Assembly: GCA_934086255.1 (NCBI GenBank)
Contig: CAKOIB010000006.1
Coordinates: forward strand, 1-22,939
DNA: 22,939 nt
Source of the DNA: an uncultured Bacilli bacterium
GTDB lineage: Bacteria; Bacillota_I; Bacilli_A; RF39; UBA660
Direction: 5' to 3'
Position 1 is the first letter of the stretch, and each line of letters starts with the position of its first letter. Shown piece by piece: positions 6,338 to 14,776 of this stretch. A program made the translations under genes and the position numbers. Under the pieces are notes generated by a model. The model was not told where the DNA came from. It did not search any database and saw nothing but the letters and a program-made list of their open reading frames with translations.

Positions 6338-6414
6338 TGGTAGCGACGGAGGGGATCGAACCCCCGACCTTCCGGGTATGAACCGGACGCTCTAGCCAGC
6401 TGAGCTACATCGCC
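6338..6414 (-). tRNA. tRNA-Met (CAU), elongator type
   Basis: The 77-nt gene folds as a full cloverleaf with encoded CCA. Acceptor pairs are GGCGATG/CGTCGCT with discriminator A. The anticodon arm is TCCGG-TTCATAC-CCGGA, giving anticodon CAU, and the T arm is GGGGG-TTCGATC-CCCTC. The first pair is G-U, not the C-A mismatch of an initiator, and the sequence closely resembles the Bacillus elongator tRNA-Met as I remember it. A lysidine-modified tRNA-Ile(CAU) is the alternative. It has its own promoter and terminator. Confidence 0.95.
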
Positions 6415-6433
6415 ATGAAAAGTAAGCAATATA

Positions 6434-6462
6434 AATATAGCATATTTTTTTTACTTTTTCAA
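6434..6462 (-). promoter_or_regulatory. tRNA-Met promoter
   Basis: TTGAAA (6462-6457), a 17-base spacer and TATATT (6439-6434) lie 20 bases before the tRNA 5' end, inside the short gap after the HAD gene stop. Confidence 0.75.
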
Positions 6463-6472
6463 TATCTTTTTG

Positions 6473-7297
6473 TTATTTTTTCATTTTTGATATTTGCTCC
6501 TTTTCTATTAACTCATTTTTTTCCAAATCAAAATTATTATTTAAAAAATAAAATACCCCATCTTCCTTACAAGACTTAGTTATATATTTACAAACATTTA
6601 ATACTTCCTTTAATGCATCTTCTACCGCTACTCCATACTTAGCATTCTTTATCATTGATAAATCATTAATATTATCACCAAATGTAATAAGATAATCATT
6701 TGATATATTTTCCTTTTCTAACAATAATTTAATAGCATTATACTTATCATTACCATTATTAATTACCTCAATATACCCCGTACCATCACTCTTAATCACT
6801 TTAAATATATCTATATCATTATACCTACTTAACTCATCATAAACTTGATTCAAACATTTTATATTATCATAATATATTTCTATTTTTAAAACCTTAAAAG
6901 ATATATTTAAATCATCAATTATATTTTCCTCAATATACCTTAATTTATATTTATAATTAGCCTTAATATTCCATCCTTCTTCATTACAAAAACATATTTT
7001 TTTGTAATTATTCCCTACTATTTTTACTATATCACTTACTCTATTTTTATCTATATAATCTTTATATATAATATTATCATTCTTACAATCATAAACAATT
7101 GCCCCATTTGACCCAATAATATAATCACAATAATCTTTAAAAAGTCTTTTAATATTATTAAGAGGCCTTCCTGATGCAATTGTAAATACATTATTATTAC
7201 GTAATTTATCTATTATACTCTTAGTATCATCAGATACATCAGAATTACTACTTTTTATTAAAGTTCTATCAATATCACTTGCTATTAAATATCTCAC
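6473..7297 (-). CDS. HAD superfamily phosphatase, Cof/IIB subfamily
   Basis: This is a cytosolic Mg-dependent phosphatase of the Cof type; members act on sugar phosphates, nucleotide or cofactor phosphates, and the substrate cannot be told here. At 274 aa it has normal length. Motif I is D8-I-D10 (DIDRTL, with Arg where Gly is usual), motif II is S42 in ASGRP, the motif III lysine is K185, and motif IV is GDNIND at 207-212. The middle segment (about 80-180) is the variable IIB cap. The start is a GTG with a GGGGTGAT ribosome site five bases upstream. It is last in a murC-MBL-HAD operon with a 30-base gap to the MBL gene. Confidence 0.9.
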   Translation of the reverse strand: MRYLIASDIDRTLIKSSNSDVSDDTKSIIDKLRNNNVFTIASGRPLNNIKRLFKDYCDYIIGSNGAIVYDCKNDNIIYKDYIDKNRVSDIVKIVGNNYKKICFCNEEGWNIKANYKYKLRYIEENIIDDLNISFKVLKIEIYYDNIKCLNQVYDELSRYNDIDIFKVIKSDGTGYIEVINNGNDKYNAIKLLLEKENISNDYLITFGDNINDLSMIKNAKYGVAVEDALKEVLNVCKYITKSCKEDGVFYFLNNNFDLEKNELIEKEQISKMKK

Positions 7298-7327
7298 TAT
7301 ATCACCCCTTTAAAAGCAAAAACATAA

Positions 7328-7858
7328 CTATTGAAAGTAATAATTATGTTTTTTTTCATATCCCAATGTAGTTGACTCCCCATGTCCTGGATATAAAACA
7401 ATATCATCATCATATTTTTTAATTTTATTAATAGACTCAATCATCTCTTGATAATTACCCGTTGGAAGATCCACTCTACCAATATTATCCTTAAACACAA
7501 AATCTCCCACAAACATAATACTATAATTTCTAAAATAGAAAGTTATACTAGAACTACTATGTCCTGGAGTATAAATCACTTCAAAATTAAATGGACCAAT
7601 ATGATGAGTATCTTCGAATAAGTTTTTATAATCATAAACCTCTACCCCATATAATTCAGATAAAGATTTAGCATAAGTATTATGATCAAAATGATCATGA
7701 GTAAGAAGTATTGCAAGTGGCTTTAGCTCTAAATCCTCAATTGTCTTTATAATATTATTCTCCTCAGCACCTGGGTCTATTATTAAACATTCATTATCTT
7801 TATACACTAAATAACAATTAGTTTTTAATGGTCCAACAGTAAGTATTTCTATATTCAT
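7328..7858 (-). CDS. MBL-fold metallohydrolase (glyoxalase II-like)
   Basis: The 176-aa protein has the full metal site of metallo-beta-lactamase-fold hydrolases: H54-x-H56-x-D58-H59 (THDHFDHN), H100 in TPGHSS, D119 in VGDF and H159 in YPGHG. Its length and motif spacing match the short YqgX/YcbL-like proteins often annotated as hydroxyacylglutathione hydrolase-like; the true substrate is unknown. Its ATG overlaps the murC TGA by four bases (ATGA), implying translational coupling, and the HAD gene follows 30 bases later. Confidence 0.9.
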   Translation of the reverse strand: MNIEILTVGPLKTNCYLVYKDNECLIIDPGAEENNIIKTIEDLELKPLAILLTHDHFDHNTYAKSLSELYGVEVYDYKNLFEDTHHIGPFNFEVIYTPGHSSSSITFYFRNYSIMFVGDFVFKDNIGRVDLPTGNYQEMIESINKIKKYDDDIVLYPGHGESTTLGYEKKHNYYFQ

Positions 7859-9153
7859 TTTAATCCCTCTTTATATGCATCTATTAACCAAGTAGGATCC
7901 TTACAGCCCATAAATGGTATTACAGCATTATCATATTTATATAATTTATCAATAGTTTCTGCACTTATATGCTCTGCATTAGGACATAAATCTATTATTA
8001 AATCTGATGTTACCCCTGGATAATCTTCAAACTTTTCTCTAGCGGGCTCTATGTCAGTTACAAAAGCTTTATCCGCTAGTTTTAAAACCTCTGCAAACTC
8101 TTTATAAAAACTTTGCGTTCTAGATATAGTATAAGGAATTAAAACCGCTACTAAAGTTTTATTTGGATATTTTTGTCTAGCAGTTTCAAGCACTGTTTTT
8201 ACTTCATTAGGATGATGAGCATAATCATCAACAAGCACAACATCATTTACTTTTTCTTCTTGAAACCTTCTTCTTGCCCCACTAAAATCATTTAAATATT
8301 TAATTATATCATTATGCTCTACTTTCTCATAATAACATATACCAATACAAGCAAGTGCATCAAGTACCATATGGCGTCCATATATATTAAGATTAAAATG
8401 TCCATAAAAATCCTTATTTATATAAACATCAAAACTACTACCATCATCTCTTAATTCTAAGTTCTTTGCTACTATATCATTAGAGTCATCAAATCCATAG
8501 TACACCATTTTATCTGATTTAATTTTTCTAACATTTTTATCATCACCACATGCAACAACCTTATATTTAGTATGATCTGCAAATTGTTGAAACACTTCGA
8601 CTATTTCATCAACATTTTTATAACAATCTACATGATCATAATCAATATTAGTAATAATAGAATACTTTGGAGTATATAAAAGTAAATGCCTTTCAAACTC
8701 ACAAGACTCTATAACAAAATTATTAGAATCCTTATCAACTACCCCAGTACCATCTCCAATTAAATAACTTGCTCCAACTGTATTTTGCATAATATGACCA
8801 AGCATAGCAGTAGTAGTAGTCTTACCATGAGTTCCCCCGATACATATTGCATCATACTTCTTAGTAAGCTCTCCGATCATTTCATAATAACCATACATTT
8901 TACAACCAAGTTCTTTGGCTCTTTTAATAGCATAATGCTCTTCATGAATCGCCGCAGTATATACAAATATCATATCACTAGTAAGCATATCTGCATTTTT
9001 ATAACACTTTATTCCTCTTTCATTCAAAGGCTCTTCAGTAAAAGAATAAACTTTTGCATCATCACATCCTAATACTTCATTACCCATATCATGTAAAATA
9101 CATGCAAGTCCTGTCATTCCAGATCCCTTTATCCCCGCGAAAAAATATGTCAT
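7855..9153 (-). CDS. murC: UDP-N-acetylmuramate-L-alanine ligase
   Basis: It adds L-alanine to UDP-MurNAc in the cytoplasm, the first peptide step of peptidoglycan synthesis. The 432-aa protein shows the Mur ligase order: an N-terminal Rossmann domain (AGIKGSGMTGLA, 6-17), the ATP loop GGTHGKTTTT (106-115), a central NIDYDHVD segment, and a C-terminal domain with SGARRRF and DDYAHHP. The last two favour MurC over MurD or MurE. Its presence shows that the organism makes a cell wall. RBS AAGGTGA lies before the ATG. It is the first gene of a three-gene operon. A TATAAT about 20 bases upstream is a candidate -10, though no good -35 is seen. Confidence 0.94.
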   Translation of the reverse strand: MTYFFAGIKGSGMTGLACILHDMGNEVLGCDDAKVYSFTEEPLNERGIKCYKNADMLTSDMIFVYTAAIHEEHYAIKRAKELGCKMYGYYEMIGELTKKYDAICIGGTHGKTTTTAMLGHIMQNTVGASYLIGDGTGVVDKDSNNFVIESCEFERHLLLYTPKYSIITNIDYDHVDCYKNVDEIVEVFQQFADHTKYKVVACGDDKNVRKIKSDKMVYYGFDDSNDIVAKNLELRDDGSSFDVYINKDFYGHFNLNIYGRHMVLDALACIGICYYEKVEHNDIIKYLNDFSGARRRFQEEKVNDVVLVDDYAHHPNEVKTVLETARQKYPNKTLVAVLIPYTISRTQSFYKEFAEVLKLADKAFVTDIEPAREKFEDYPGVTSDLIIDLCPNAEHISAETIDKLYKYDNAVIPFMGCKDPTWLIDAYKEGLK

Positions 9154-9256
9154 TTTTAATCACCTTCTGTAATTATTATATCATAAAATTATAAAATAGT
9201 GATTATTTAAATACTCAGATGTAAAGAAACGTAAACATTTTACTATTTATAACTAT

Positions 9257-9281
9257 ATAAAAAACACAAGTAAAACTTATG
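9257..9281 (-). terminator. Terminator of the sensor-like gene
   Basis: ACATAAG and CTTGTGT pair on the minus strand (one G-T) around a five-base loop, followed by TTTTTT. It sits directly after the stop codon at 9285. Confidence 0.75.
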
Positions 9282-9284
9282 TTC

Positions 9285-11084
9285 TTATTTAAAATATTTA
9301 TTTAATATTTGATCTAGATTTTTCTTATTAATTGGTTTTAATACATAATCATCAAAACCATAATTAAGATATTTTCTTATCATATTATTTAAACTTGGAG
9401 TAACCATTATAACAGTTATTATTTTATAACCAGTATTTCTTTTAATTAAACTAACTACTCCATCTTTTGACTTAATAATTTCATCTGTTGTATCATTTAT
9501 CTTAAAACGAGGAATGATGTCATCAATTAAAATCAAATCTACTGTCTCATCACTTAGTAATATATTATACATTCCCTCGAGTGTATCAGCAGTCAATACA
9601 TCAACATTATATGGTCTTAGCAATGCTTTTATTTCCTTCATTCTTGCTTTACTGTCATCAATTATAAGTATTCTCTTATTACTATAATCATTATAATTAA
9701 TTTTAATATTTCTATTTTCTTGCTTTTTACTAATTATATCATATTCAGTCATTATTCTTTGATCAACATACAGTGAAATGGCAGTATTAGTTTTATTTTT
9801 TATTATTACTATTTTTCCATTAATCTTTTCTAAAATATTCTCTATTATCTGATAGTTCAAATCTTCGACTTTTTTAAACTTAAATCGCTTATCTTTATCT
9901 TCATAAATGTATTGGTTTATTGAACTGTTAACTTGAAACTGAAATCTTAATCTTGAAAATCTTCCAACTTGGTTACTATTAATCATTAGTTTTAGTGATT
10001 CATCACTTGTCATAGAATTAATAAAATTATAAAGATATAAAACACTTTTAATAATATTATTGTCATCACCATATAACACCGGAGAAATACTCTTATCTAC
10101 ATCAATAATTATTTTATTATTTTCTGCCTTTAATAGTCTTTTTAATTTATCTATCATATTATATGTTTCATATTTATACTCTTTCATTTCTTTGTCTGAT
10201 TTTACTACTGCAAGTTCAATGATATTTGATATTTTTTCACTTAATTTTGCTGAATCATTTTGAAATTGTGATATTTCATTGGTTAATTCTTTTATATTAT
10301 TTTTATCAATTTTCTTATTACCAAATGTTTCTAATTTTACAAGTGATGATTCTAACTCATCAGACATGTCATTAAGTAAGTTTAAAGTTTTATCAGACGA
10401 AGACTTTGCTAATACTTTTTGAAAAGACAACTCCTTTGCAATTTTAACATCAGGATTTTCTATTGTATTATACATAATAAATAATATAAATGAATAAAAG
10501 AATCCTTCGAATATTAATTCTTTATAAAAACCTCTTATTATAAAACCTAGTACATATAATAACATTAAAATAATATATGGTATAACTTTTTTTATTGATT
10601 GCTTCATTAATATTAAATAAAATGTTATTACAAAAAAGAATAAAAAACTTATTATTGTATGAATGATTGCAACATTATATGACCATCCATCACCATCTAA
10701 TAGATCTCCTTCGAATATTACATTTAATGGAAGAACTATGATGAAGATAATTGCTAATAATGTTATAATATTTAAAATAGTTTTTAAAATGACTAATTTG
10801 TTTTCTTTATCATATATTGCCAAACAATAATTCATTGAATATAGGTTTAATATAGTTAGTATACTCATATATATTTTTTGCAAAATACCAATTAATGTAA
10901 TGTTTCCAGTTAACTTTGCAACAATAAAAGTAGCTATTCCAATTAATATAAATAATAAATCTAATAAAATCAATTTAGAATACACTTTTGTTTCTATATT
11001 TTTAACATTTGGCTTTGAATAAAACAGTATTACCAATGTTGTTATTATTAACAAACCTACAATTTGTAATATAATTGCTTGCAT
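9285..11084 (-). CDS. Membrane hybrid sensor protein, degenerate kinase core with receiver domain
   Basis: The protein is about 599 aa. Roughly seven membrane segments fill residues 3-208. A dimerisation-like helix follows (LLNDMSDELESSLVKL, near 236-251), where kinases have MSHEIRTPL; the His is replaced by Asp242. The ATPase-like region (about 320-445) keeps a trace of the N box (YGDDNNIIKSVL) but shows no DxGxG or GTGLGL boxes. The C-terminal receiver (about 470-599) is complete: acidic pair D476/D477, phospho-acceptor D521, T562 and K583. It probably does not autophosphorylate; signalling through the receiver by another kinase is an inference. Start: a GTG at 11093 overlaps the AAAGGG ribosome site, so ATG 11084 is chosen. 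It follows the acyltransferase gene by about 30 bases. Confidence 0.85.
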   Translation of the reverse strand: MQAIILQIVGLLIITTLVILFYSKPNVKNIETKVYSKLILLDLLFILIGIATFIVAKLTGNITLIGILQKIYMSILTILNLYSMNYCLAIYDKENKLVILKTILNIITLLAIIFIIVLPLNVIFEGDLLDGDGWSYNVAIIHTIISFLFFFVITFYLILMKQSIKKVIPYIILMLLYVLGFIIRGFYKELIFEGFFYSFILFIMYNTIENPDVKIAKELSFQKVLAKSSSDKTLNLLNDMSDELESSLVKLETFGNKKIDKNNIKELTNEISQFQNDSAKLSEKISNIIELAVVKSDKEMKEYKYETYNMIDKLKRLLKAENNKIIIDVDKSISPVLYGDDNNIIKSVLYLYNFINSMTSDESLKLMINSNQVGRFSRLRFQFQVNSSINQYIYEDKDKRFKFKKVEDLNYQIIENILEKINGKIVIIKNKTNTAISLYVDQRIMTEYDIISKKQENRNIKINYNDYSNKRILIIDDSKARMKEIKALLRPYNVDVLTADTLEGMYNILLSDETVDLILIDDIIPRFKINDTTDEIIKSKDGVVSLIKRNTGYKIITVIMVTPSLNNMIRKYLNYGFDDYVLKPINKKNLDQILNKYFK

Positions 11085-11116
11085 ACTTTTCACACCCTTT
11101 TTATTCTTTTTATTCT

Positions 11117-12064
11117 TTATTTTTTAAGTACTAATTGTTTGGCTAAGAATGCATTATTTGTATTTAATTCTACATTTTCTAAACACTTGAATACTTCTTC
11201 TTCACTAATAATAGTCTTATCGTGAAAACTTTCACTCAACGCATCCTCTAAAGAAAAGCCATATCCATAATTACATCTTTCTATTATTTCTGATTGGAAC
11301 TCCTCTAATGTAGGAATATATTCATGTTTTAATACTGGTTGAGTTTCTAATATTTCCCATTTTAATGTACAAAGCTTATCACGTAACTCAAGATTTAATT
11401 CTTTTTCACTTCTCGGATCATTAGCATCAATCGTATAACATTCTCCAATATTAAAATAAAATGTTTTTCCATATTGTTCTACTGCAATTGGTACAATAGG
11501 AAAACCTGTTTCTTTTGCCATTCTAACTGTTCCAACATATGTTTTCATAACTAGTTCATTAGCAGATACATTCCAAGCCCCTTCTGGATATATTAGTAAA
11601 TTACCACCTTTATTTAATAATTCAACTGATCTACTATATGCAATTTTTCTATCAGTTCTATTTTTTGTTTCAAGTGGTATTACTCCATTTAGTCTTAAAG
11701 CTTGATAAATAGGCATTTTATATAAAATACCAGGATCACCAAGCATTAAATAAGCCGGATCTTTAATAACTTGAAATGTTCTTTGTATATCATTTCCACC
11801 AATATGAGTACAAGCAAATATTTTAGGACTATTTTTATCAACATGACTTTCATTAGCAATAATTATATTGTTTTCTCTAGAAAGTACTTGATCAATTTTT
11901 AATATTAAATCACATAGAAAATGAATTTTCTTTCTAAGTTCTATTCCTTTTAATTCACTGCCATTGTTATATAGATATATTCTATACTCAGCATAATAAT
12001 TAACTAGTTCTTCAATTGCCATTTTTCTTTTTTCTAATAAAAATAATTTATTAAATGATTCCAT
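11117..12064 (-). CDS. PlsC-like 1-acylglycerol-3-phosphate acyltransferase family protein
   Basis: A lysophospholipid acyltransferase (LPLAT) family member of 315 aa, expected to transfer acyl groups at the membrane face. The catalytic HxxxxD is H87-to-D92 (THIGGND). Block III is YPEGAWN (159-165) and block IV VPIAVE (191-196). The sequence diverges from housekeeping PlsC: it has an 80-residue helical N-terminal extension, a C-terminal tail after 240, and no clear membrane segment. The acceptor could be a lipid other than lysophosphatidate. GGGGG lies six to seven bases before the ATG. It is co-directional with the degenerate sensor gene downstream, so the two may share a transcript. An unusual promoter/hairpin arrangement precedes it. 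Confidence 0.85.
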   Translation of the reverse strand: MESFNKLFLLEKRKMAIEELVNYYAEYRIYLYNNGSELKGIELRKKIHFLCDLILKIDQVLSRENNIIIANESHVDKNSPKIFACTHIGGNDIQRTFQVIKDPAYLMLGDPGILYKMPIYQALRLNGVIPLETKNRTDRKIAYSRSVELLNKGGNLLIYPEGAWNVSANELVMKTYVGTVRMAKETGFPIVPIAVEQYGKTFYFNIGECYTIDANDPRSEKELNLELRDKLCTLKWEILETQPVLKHEYIPTLEEFQSEIIERCNYGYGFSLEDALSESFHDKTIISEEEVFKCLENVELNTNNAFLAKQLVLKK

Positions 12065-12075
12065 TTTTTAACCCC

Positions 12076-12118
12076 CAAAAAAACACATAATATAAACAAT
12101 ATTACGTGTCTAATTATA
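12076..12118 (-). promoter_or_regulatory. Promoter plus immediate hairpin in the acyltransferase leader
   Basis: TATAAT (12118-12113) has a weak -35. The expected start is followed at once by ACACGTAATAT/ATATTATGTGT (12109-12083), an 11-bp stem with a five-base loop. Seven T and then GGGGG follow, eight bases before the ATG. The hairpin looks like an intrinsic terminator. It could be the terminator of the upstream SDR gene, an attenuator, or a 5' stabilising stem. Confidence 0.55.
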
Positions 12119-12157
12119 TCACACTTTTTATCAAAAATAAAGTTTTAGTTAACAATT

Positions 12158-12949
12158 TCACTTAAACAACAACATATAAAGCTTAGTAAATATCTTTTGA
12201 CTAAATGGTGCTTTATAAAGCAGTTTATCACTATCACTTTCAATAGCCTCAACCATTTGATAAACAATACTAGATATATCAAAAGACTCTATTACATTAA
12301 AAAATCTTTTTTGATTCATTACTAAATCATCACTATATATAAAATAATCACTATTATCAATAGACTTAGCAAAACTTTCTATCATAACTTGATTAAAACC
12401 AGTTTTATAAGCCCCCGGTAAAATTAATTTAAGTCTTACTTTACTATTACTTTTCTTAAGCTCTTTATCTAAACACATCCCCATCGTTATTAATGCACTT
12501 TTAGTAGCACAATAACTACCCAAAAATGGAATAGGCATAAGTCCAGAAAGTGATGATGTAATTAATACCTTACCCCTCTTATCCTCTTTTTTCTTCTTAT
12601 CAATAAACATCTTAGTTAACTCAAGCGTTGAAAAAAAATTAGTTTCAAAAATATTCCTTATATCCTTAATATCTATATCCAAAAAAGAACCTCCGACTCC
12701 TATACCAGCTTGATTTACTAAAACATCTATATCTAAATCATCAATCAAAGACAAATCCCTTTTATTAGTAATATCCATCTTAAAAACATAAACATTTCTT
12801 AAAATATTATCTTTCTTTAATTTTCTTCTTACTGATTTTATTTCTTTATTATGATGCACCGTAATATATACTATATGACTTCTTTTTAACAATTCCTTTG
12901 CAAGACTATAACCAATCCCAGAAGCAGACCCAGTTATTAATATTTTCAT
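12158..12949 (-). CDS. Short-chain dehydrogenase/reductase (SDR)
   Basis: A classical NAD(P)-dependent oxidoreductase of 263 aa. The dinucleotide loop is TGSASGIG (6-13), followed by N79-Q80-A81-G82 (NQAG in place of NNAG), N104, S133 and the catalytic Y146-x3-K150 (YCATK). The substrate is unknown. The last 60 residues are more hydrophobic and end in a basic/aromatic segment, which may associate with membrane as in some lipid-acting SDRs. GGTGATAT precedes the ATG. It lies upstream of the PlsC-like gene on the same strand with a 93-base gap containing a promoter-like element. A role in lipid metabolism is suggested only by this neighbour. Confidence 0.9.
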   Translation of the reverse strand: MKILITGSASGIGYSLAKELLKRSHIVYITVHHNKEIKSVRRKLKKDNILRNVYVFKMDITNKRDLSLIDDLDIDVLVNQAGIGVGGSFLDIDIKDIRNIFETNFFSTLELTKMFIDKKKKEDKRGKVLITSSLSGLMPIPFLGSYCATKSALITMGMCLDKELKKSNSKVRLKLILPGAYKTGFNQVMIESFAKSIDNSDYFIYSDDLVMNQKRFFNVIESFDISSIVYQMVEAIESDSDKLLYKAPFSQKIFTKLYMLLFK

Positions 12950-13023
12950 TTATATCACCATAATTAGTATAGACTAAATAACAAATATTAAACTTTTTTC
13001 ATATAATATTTTAGGTGATTACT

Positions 13024-13233
13024 ATGAATAAACATAGTTTTATGTGCAATTGTTGCGCTTGTAAAAATAAAAGACGAAGTAGTGGTTGCTACATCGGTCT
13101 TATTGCATTTTGGACAGTAGTAATATTTTATCAAGCCATAATTACTATATTTTTTACTATTACTTGGAATGCTGTTATATTATTTTTAGAAATAGTATTA
13201 CTCTTCTTCCTCATTTTTAGGATAATATGGTGA
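13024..13233 (+). CDS. Small Cys-rich two-helix membrane protein
   Basis: The 69-aa protein starts at ATG 13024, preceded by AGGTGA six bases away. An in-frame GTG at 13015 lies inside that ribosome site and is less likely. The N-terminus carries a cysteine cluster (C-N-C-C-A-C, residues 8-13) in a basic stretch, with a further Cys at the edge of the first of two membrane segments (about 24-45 and 49-68). No family is recognised. TATAAT at about 12999-13005 gives a -10. Its last 36 bases overlap the 3' end of the convergent YsxE-like gene, an unusual tail-to-tail coding overlap. The cluster suggests metal binding or a thiol role, an inference only. Confidence 0.6.
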   Translation: MNKHSFMCNCCACKNKRRSSGCYIGLIAFWTVVIFYQAIITIFFTITWNAVILFLEIVLLFFLIFRIIW

Positions 13234-14079
13234 AATAATACTATCTGTCTTATATAAATAATCAAGCATTTTATCTACTAGTTTACAATTATTAAAACAA
13301 TCATTAGTAAACTCTATCTTATCAGGAAGAGATATTAATACAAAGAATAATTTTAACTCAGATGGTTTTAATGGATATCTTTTTTGATACAATTCAAGCA
13401 AACTAGAAAACTCTACTTTTTCATAATTATTTTTATAAAAATTATATAAATCATATATAGGATTATCAAACCTAGACTTATCCCAACTAATTAAATAACT
13501 ATTTTCATTTCTTATTAAATGATCCAAACAAAGATTATTATGTATTAATACAACTCTTTGTTTTTTACTTTCCTTTACTAACTCATACCAATTATCCAGT
13601 TCATTTTTACAATAGTTTAGTGAAGAATAAACTTTAGATATATTTCTTACCAATAAATAATTAGAGGGCGACATATATATTTCTTGATCAATTAATTCAT
13701 TTAAATCACTATAATAACTATACAATTTATCTATTTTATTATCAATTTCTTCATATATTTTTTTATAATCATCTATACTTACACTATTATATCTAGTAGT
13801 TTTACTATGAAGAAGAGATACAAGATTAATAAGTTCAATAGCCCTTTCATCATCAGATATATTATAATCTTTTAAATATTCATATAAAACATACTTATCT
13901 GATAATACTTTATTACTAGGATAATAATTAAAACCCCTAGCAGATAAATATGAAAATATTTCATTATTATTTTTATTTTCTTTTAAAACATATTCATTAT
14001 TTATTAAAATAGCACTTTTTATTTTCTTAAAATACTTAGGATTTATATTATTATCTTTAAGTAATTTATAATCAATCAT
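13198..14079 (-). CDS. YsxE/CotS-like aminoglycoside-phosphotransferase-fold protein
   Basis: The 293-aa protein has the APH/choline-kinase fold pattern of spore coat-associated CotS and YsxE. It shows LVSLLHSKTT (about 86-95), the catalytic-loop region LIHNNLCLDHLI (178-189) and ISWDKSRFDNPIYDLYNFY (197-215). In active kinases the loop reads HxD; here it is H180-N181-N182, so the catalytic Asp is Asn, while D200 of the metal-binding segment is kept. It may be a pseudokinase. It overlaps the SpoVID-like LysM gene by eight bases, as expected for translational coupling; in Bacillus ysxE lies directly after spoVID. The C-terminus ends in acidic EEEE and overlaps a convergent small gene. Family placement is moderately sure, orthology less so. 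Confidence 0.7.
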   Translation of the reverse strand: MIDYKLLKDNNINPKYFKKIKSAILINNEYVLKENKNNNEIFSYLSARGFNYYPSNKVLSDKYVLYEYLKDYNISDDERAIELINLVSLLHSKTTRYNSVSIDDYKKIYEEIDNKIDKLYSYYSDLNELIDQEIYMSPSNYLLVRNISKVYSSLNYCKNELDNWYELVKESKKQRVVLIHNNLCLDHLIRNENSYLISWDKSRFDNPIYDLYNFYKNNYEKVEFSSLLELYQKRYPLKPSELKLFFVLISLPDKIEFTNDCFNNCKLVDKMLDYLYKTDSIISPYYPKNEEEE

Positions 14080-14722
14080 TAGAATTAGGTATAAGTAATT
14101 TTAAACCAGTAGTAAGATTATCAAAATCATTATAATCCTTTATTTGATCAACTGATACTTTATACTTAGCACAAATCTTTTCAATAGTATCTTCTTCTTG
14201 AACAGTATATACTTTATAAGTTAAATATCTTTCATCAGTATCACTAATTATATCAGATTTAAAATCATCTAAAACATCAATAGATTCAGTATCCCTATCA
14301 TCAATTACTAATTCATTAGATTCTTGTTTTTCTTCTTTTATAGGCAATGACTCAGTAATATCAATTACTTCTTCCTCTTTTCTTTCTTCAGGCTCTTTTT
14401 TTACTAAGTTATCTAAAAGTACTGATATTTTAACACAAAGAGTATCATCATTTTTAATTTCATATGAAAAATCATCTATATCAATAGTACAATCATATGT
14501 ATCATAAGCATTATTTATTTGTATTTCACATGGTATTTTATAACTATACTCCTCCTCGTTAGTAGAAGAACTAATCATTTTATACGTACCCTTTATATAA
14601 AAATTACCTGTTACTATATCCTCACCCTTAAGAATTAAATCATTGTCTAGTGATATACTAGTAAGTTCTCCAATCTTAGTTTTAAATAAAATATCTTTTT
14701 CAAATGGTATTATTTGTTTCAT
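14072..14722 (-). CDS. SpoVID-like protein with N-terminal SPOCS-like region and C-terminal LysM
   Basis: The 216-aa protein has three parts. Residues 1-107 form a beta-rich domain like the SpoVID/SPOCS morphogenetic region. Residues 108-165 are an acidic, low-complexity linker rich in Glu and Asp. Residues 169-212 are a LysM domain (YTVQEEDTIEKICAKYKVS...LKLLIPN). There is no signal peptide, as in SpoVID, which acts on the spore surface from the mother-cell side. Bacillus SpoVID is more than twice as long; the shortening is in the linker. GGGAGG lies eight to ten bases before the ATG, and the downstream YsxE-like gene overlaps. The pairing supports the assignment more than the sequence alone. 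A different LysM envelope protein remains possible. Confidence 0.7.
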   Translation of the reverse strand: MKQIIPFEKDILFKTKIGELTSISLDNDLILKGEDIVTGNFYIKGTYKMISSSTNEEEYSYKIPCEIQINNAYDTYDCTIDIDDFSYEIKNDDTLCVKISVLLDNLVKKEPEERKEEEVIDITESLPIKEEKQESNELVIDDRDTESIDVLDDFKSDIISDTDERYLTYKVYTVQEEDTIEKICAKYKVSVDQIKDYNDFDNLTTGLKLLIPNSND

Positions 14723-14748
14723 CTTTAAGACCTCCCTAAAAAATTATA

Positions 14749-14776
14749 TGAAAAAAAAGAGTTATTAGAACTCTTT
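14749..14776 (-). terminator. Terminator of the SipW-type surface protein gene
   Basis: AAAGAGTT and AACTCTTT pair on the minus strand around a five-base loop, followed by a run of T. It overlaps the stop codon at 14775-14777. Confidence 0.85.

Noticed and set aside
8785..9072. 95-codon plus-strand ORF inside murC
   Set aside because: Antisense shadow of a conserved housekeeping gene; no promoter or ribosome site.
10060..10263. 67-codon plus-strand ORF inside the sensor gene
   Set aside because: Antisense shadow of the minus-strand coding frame.
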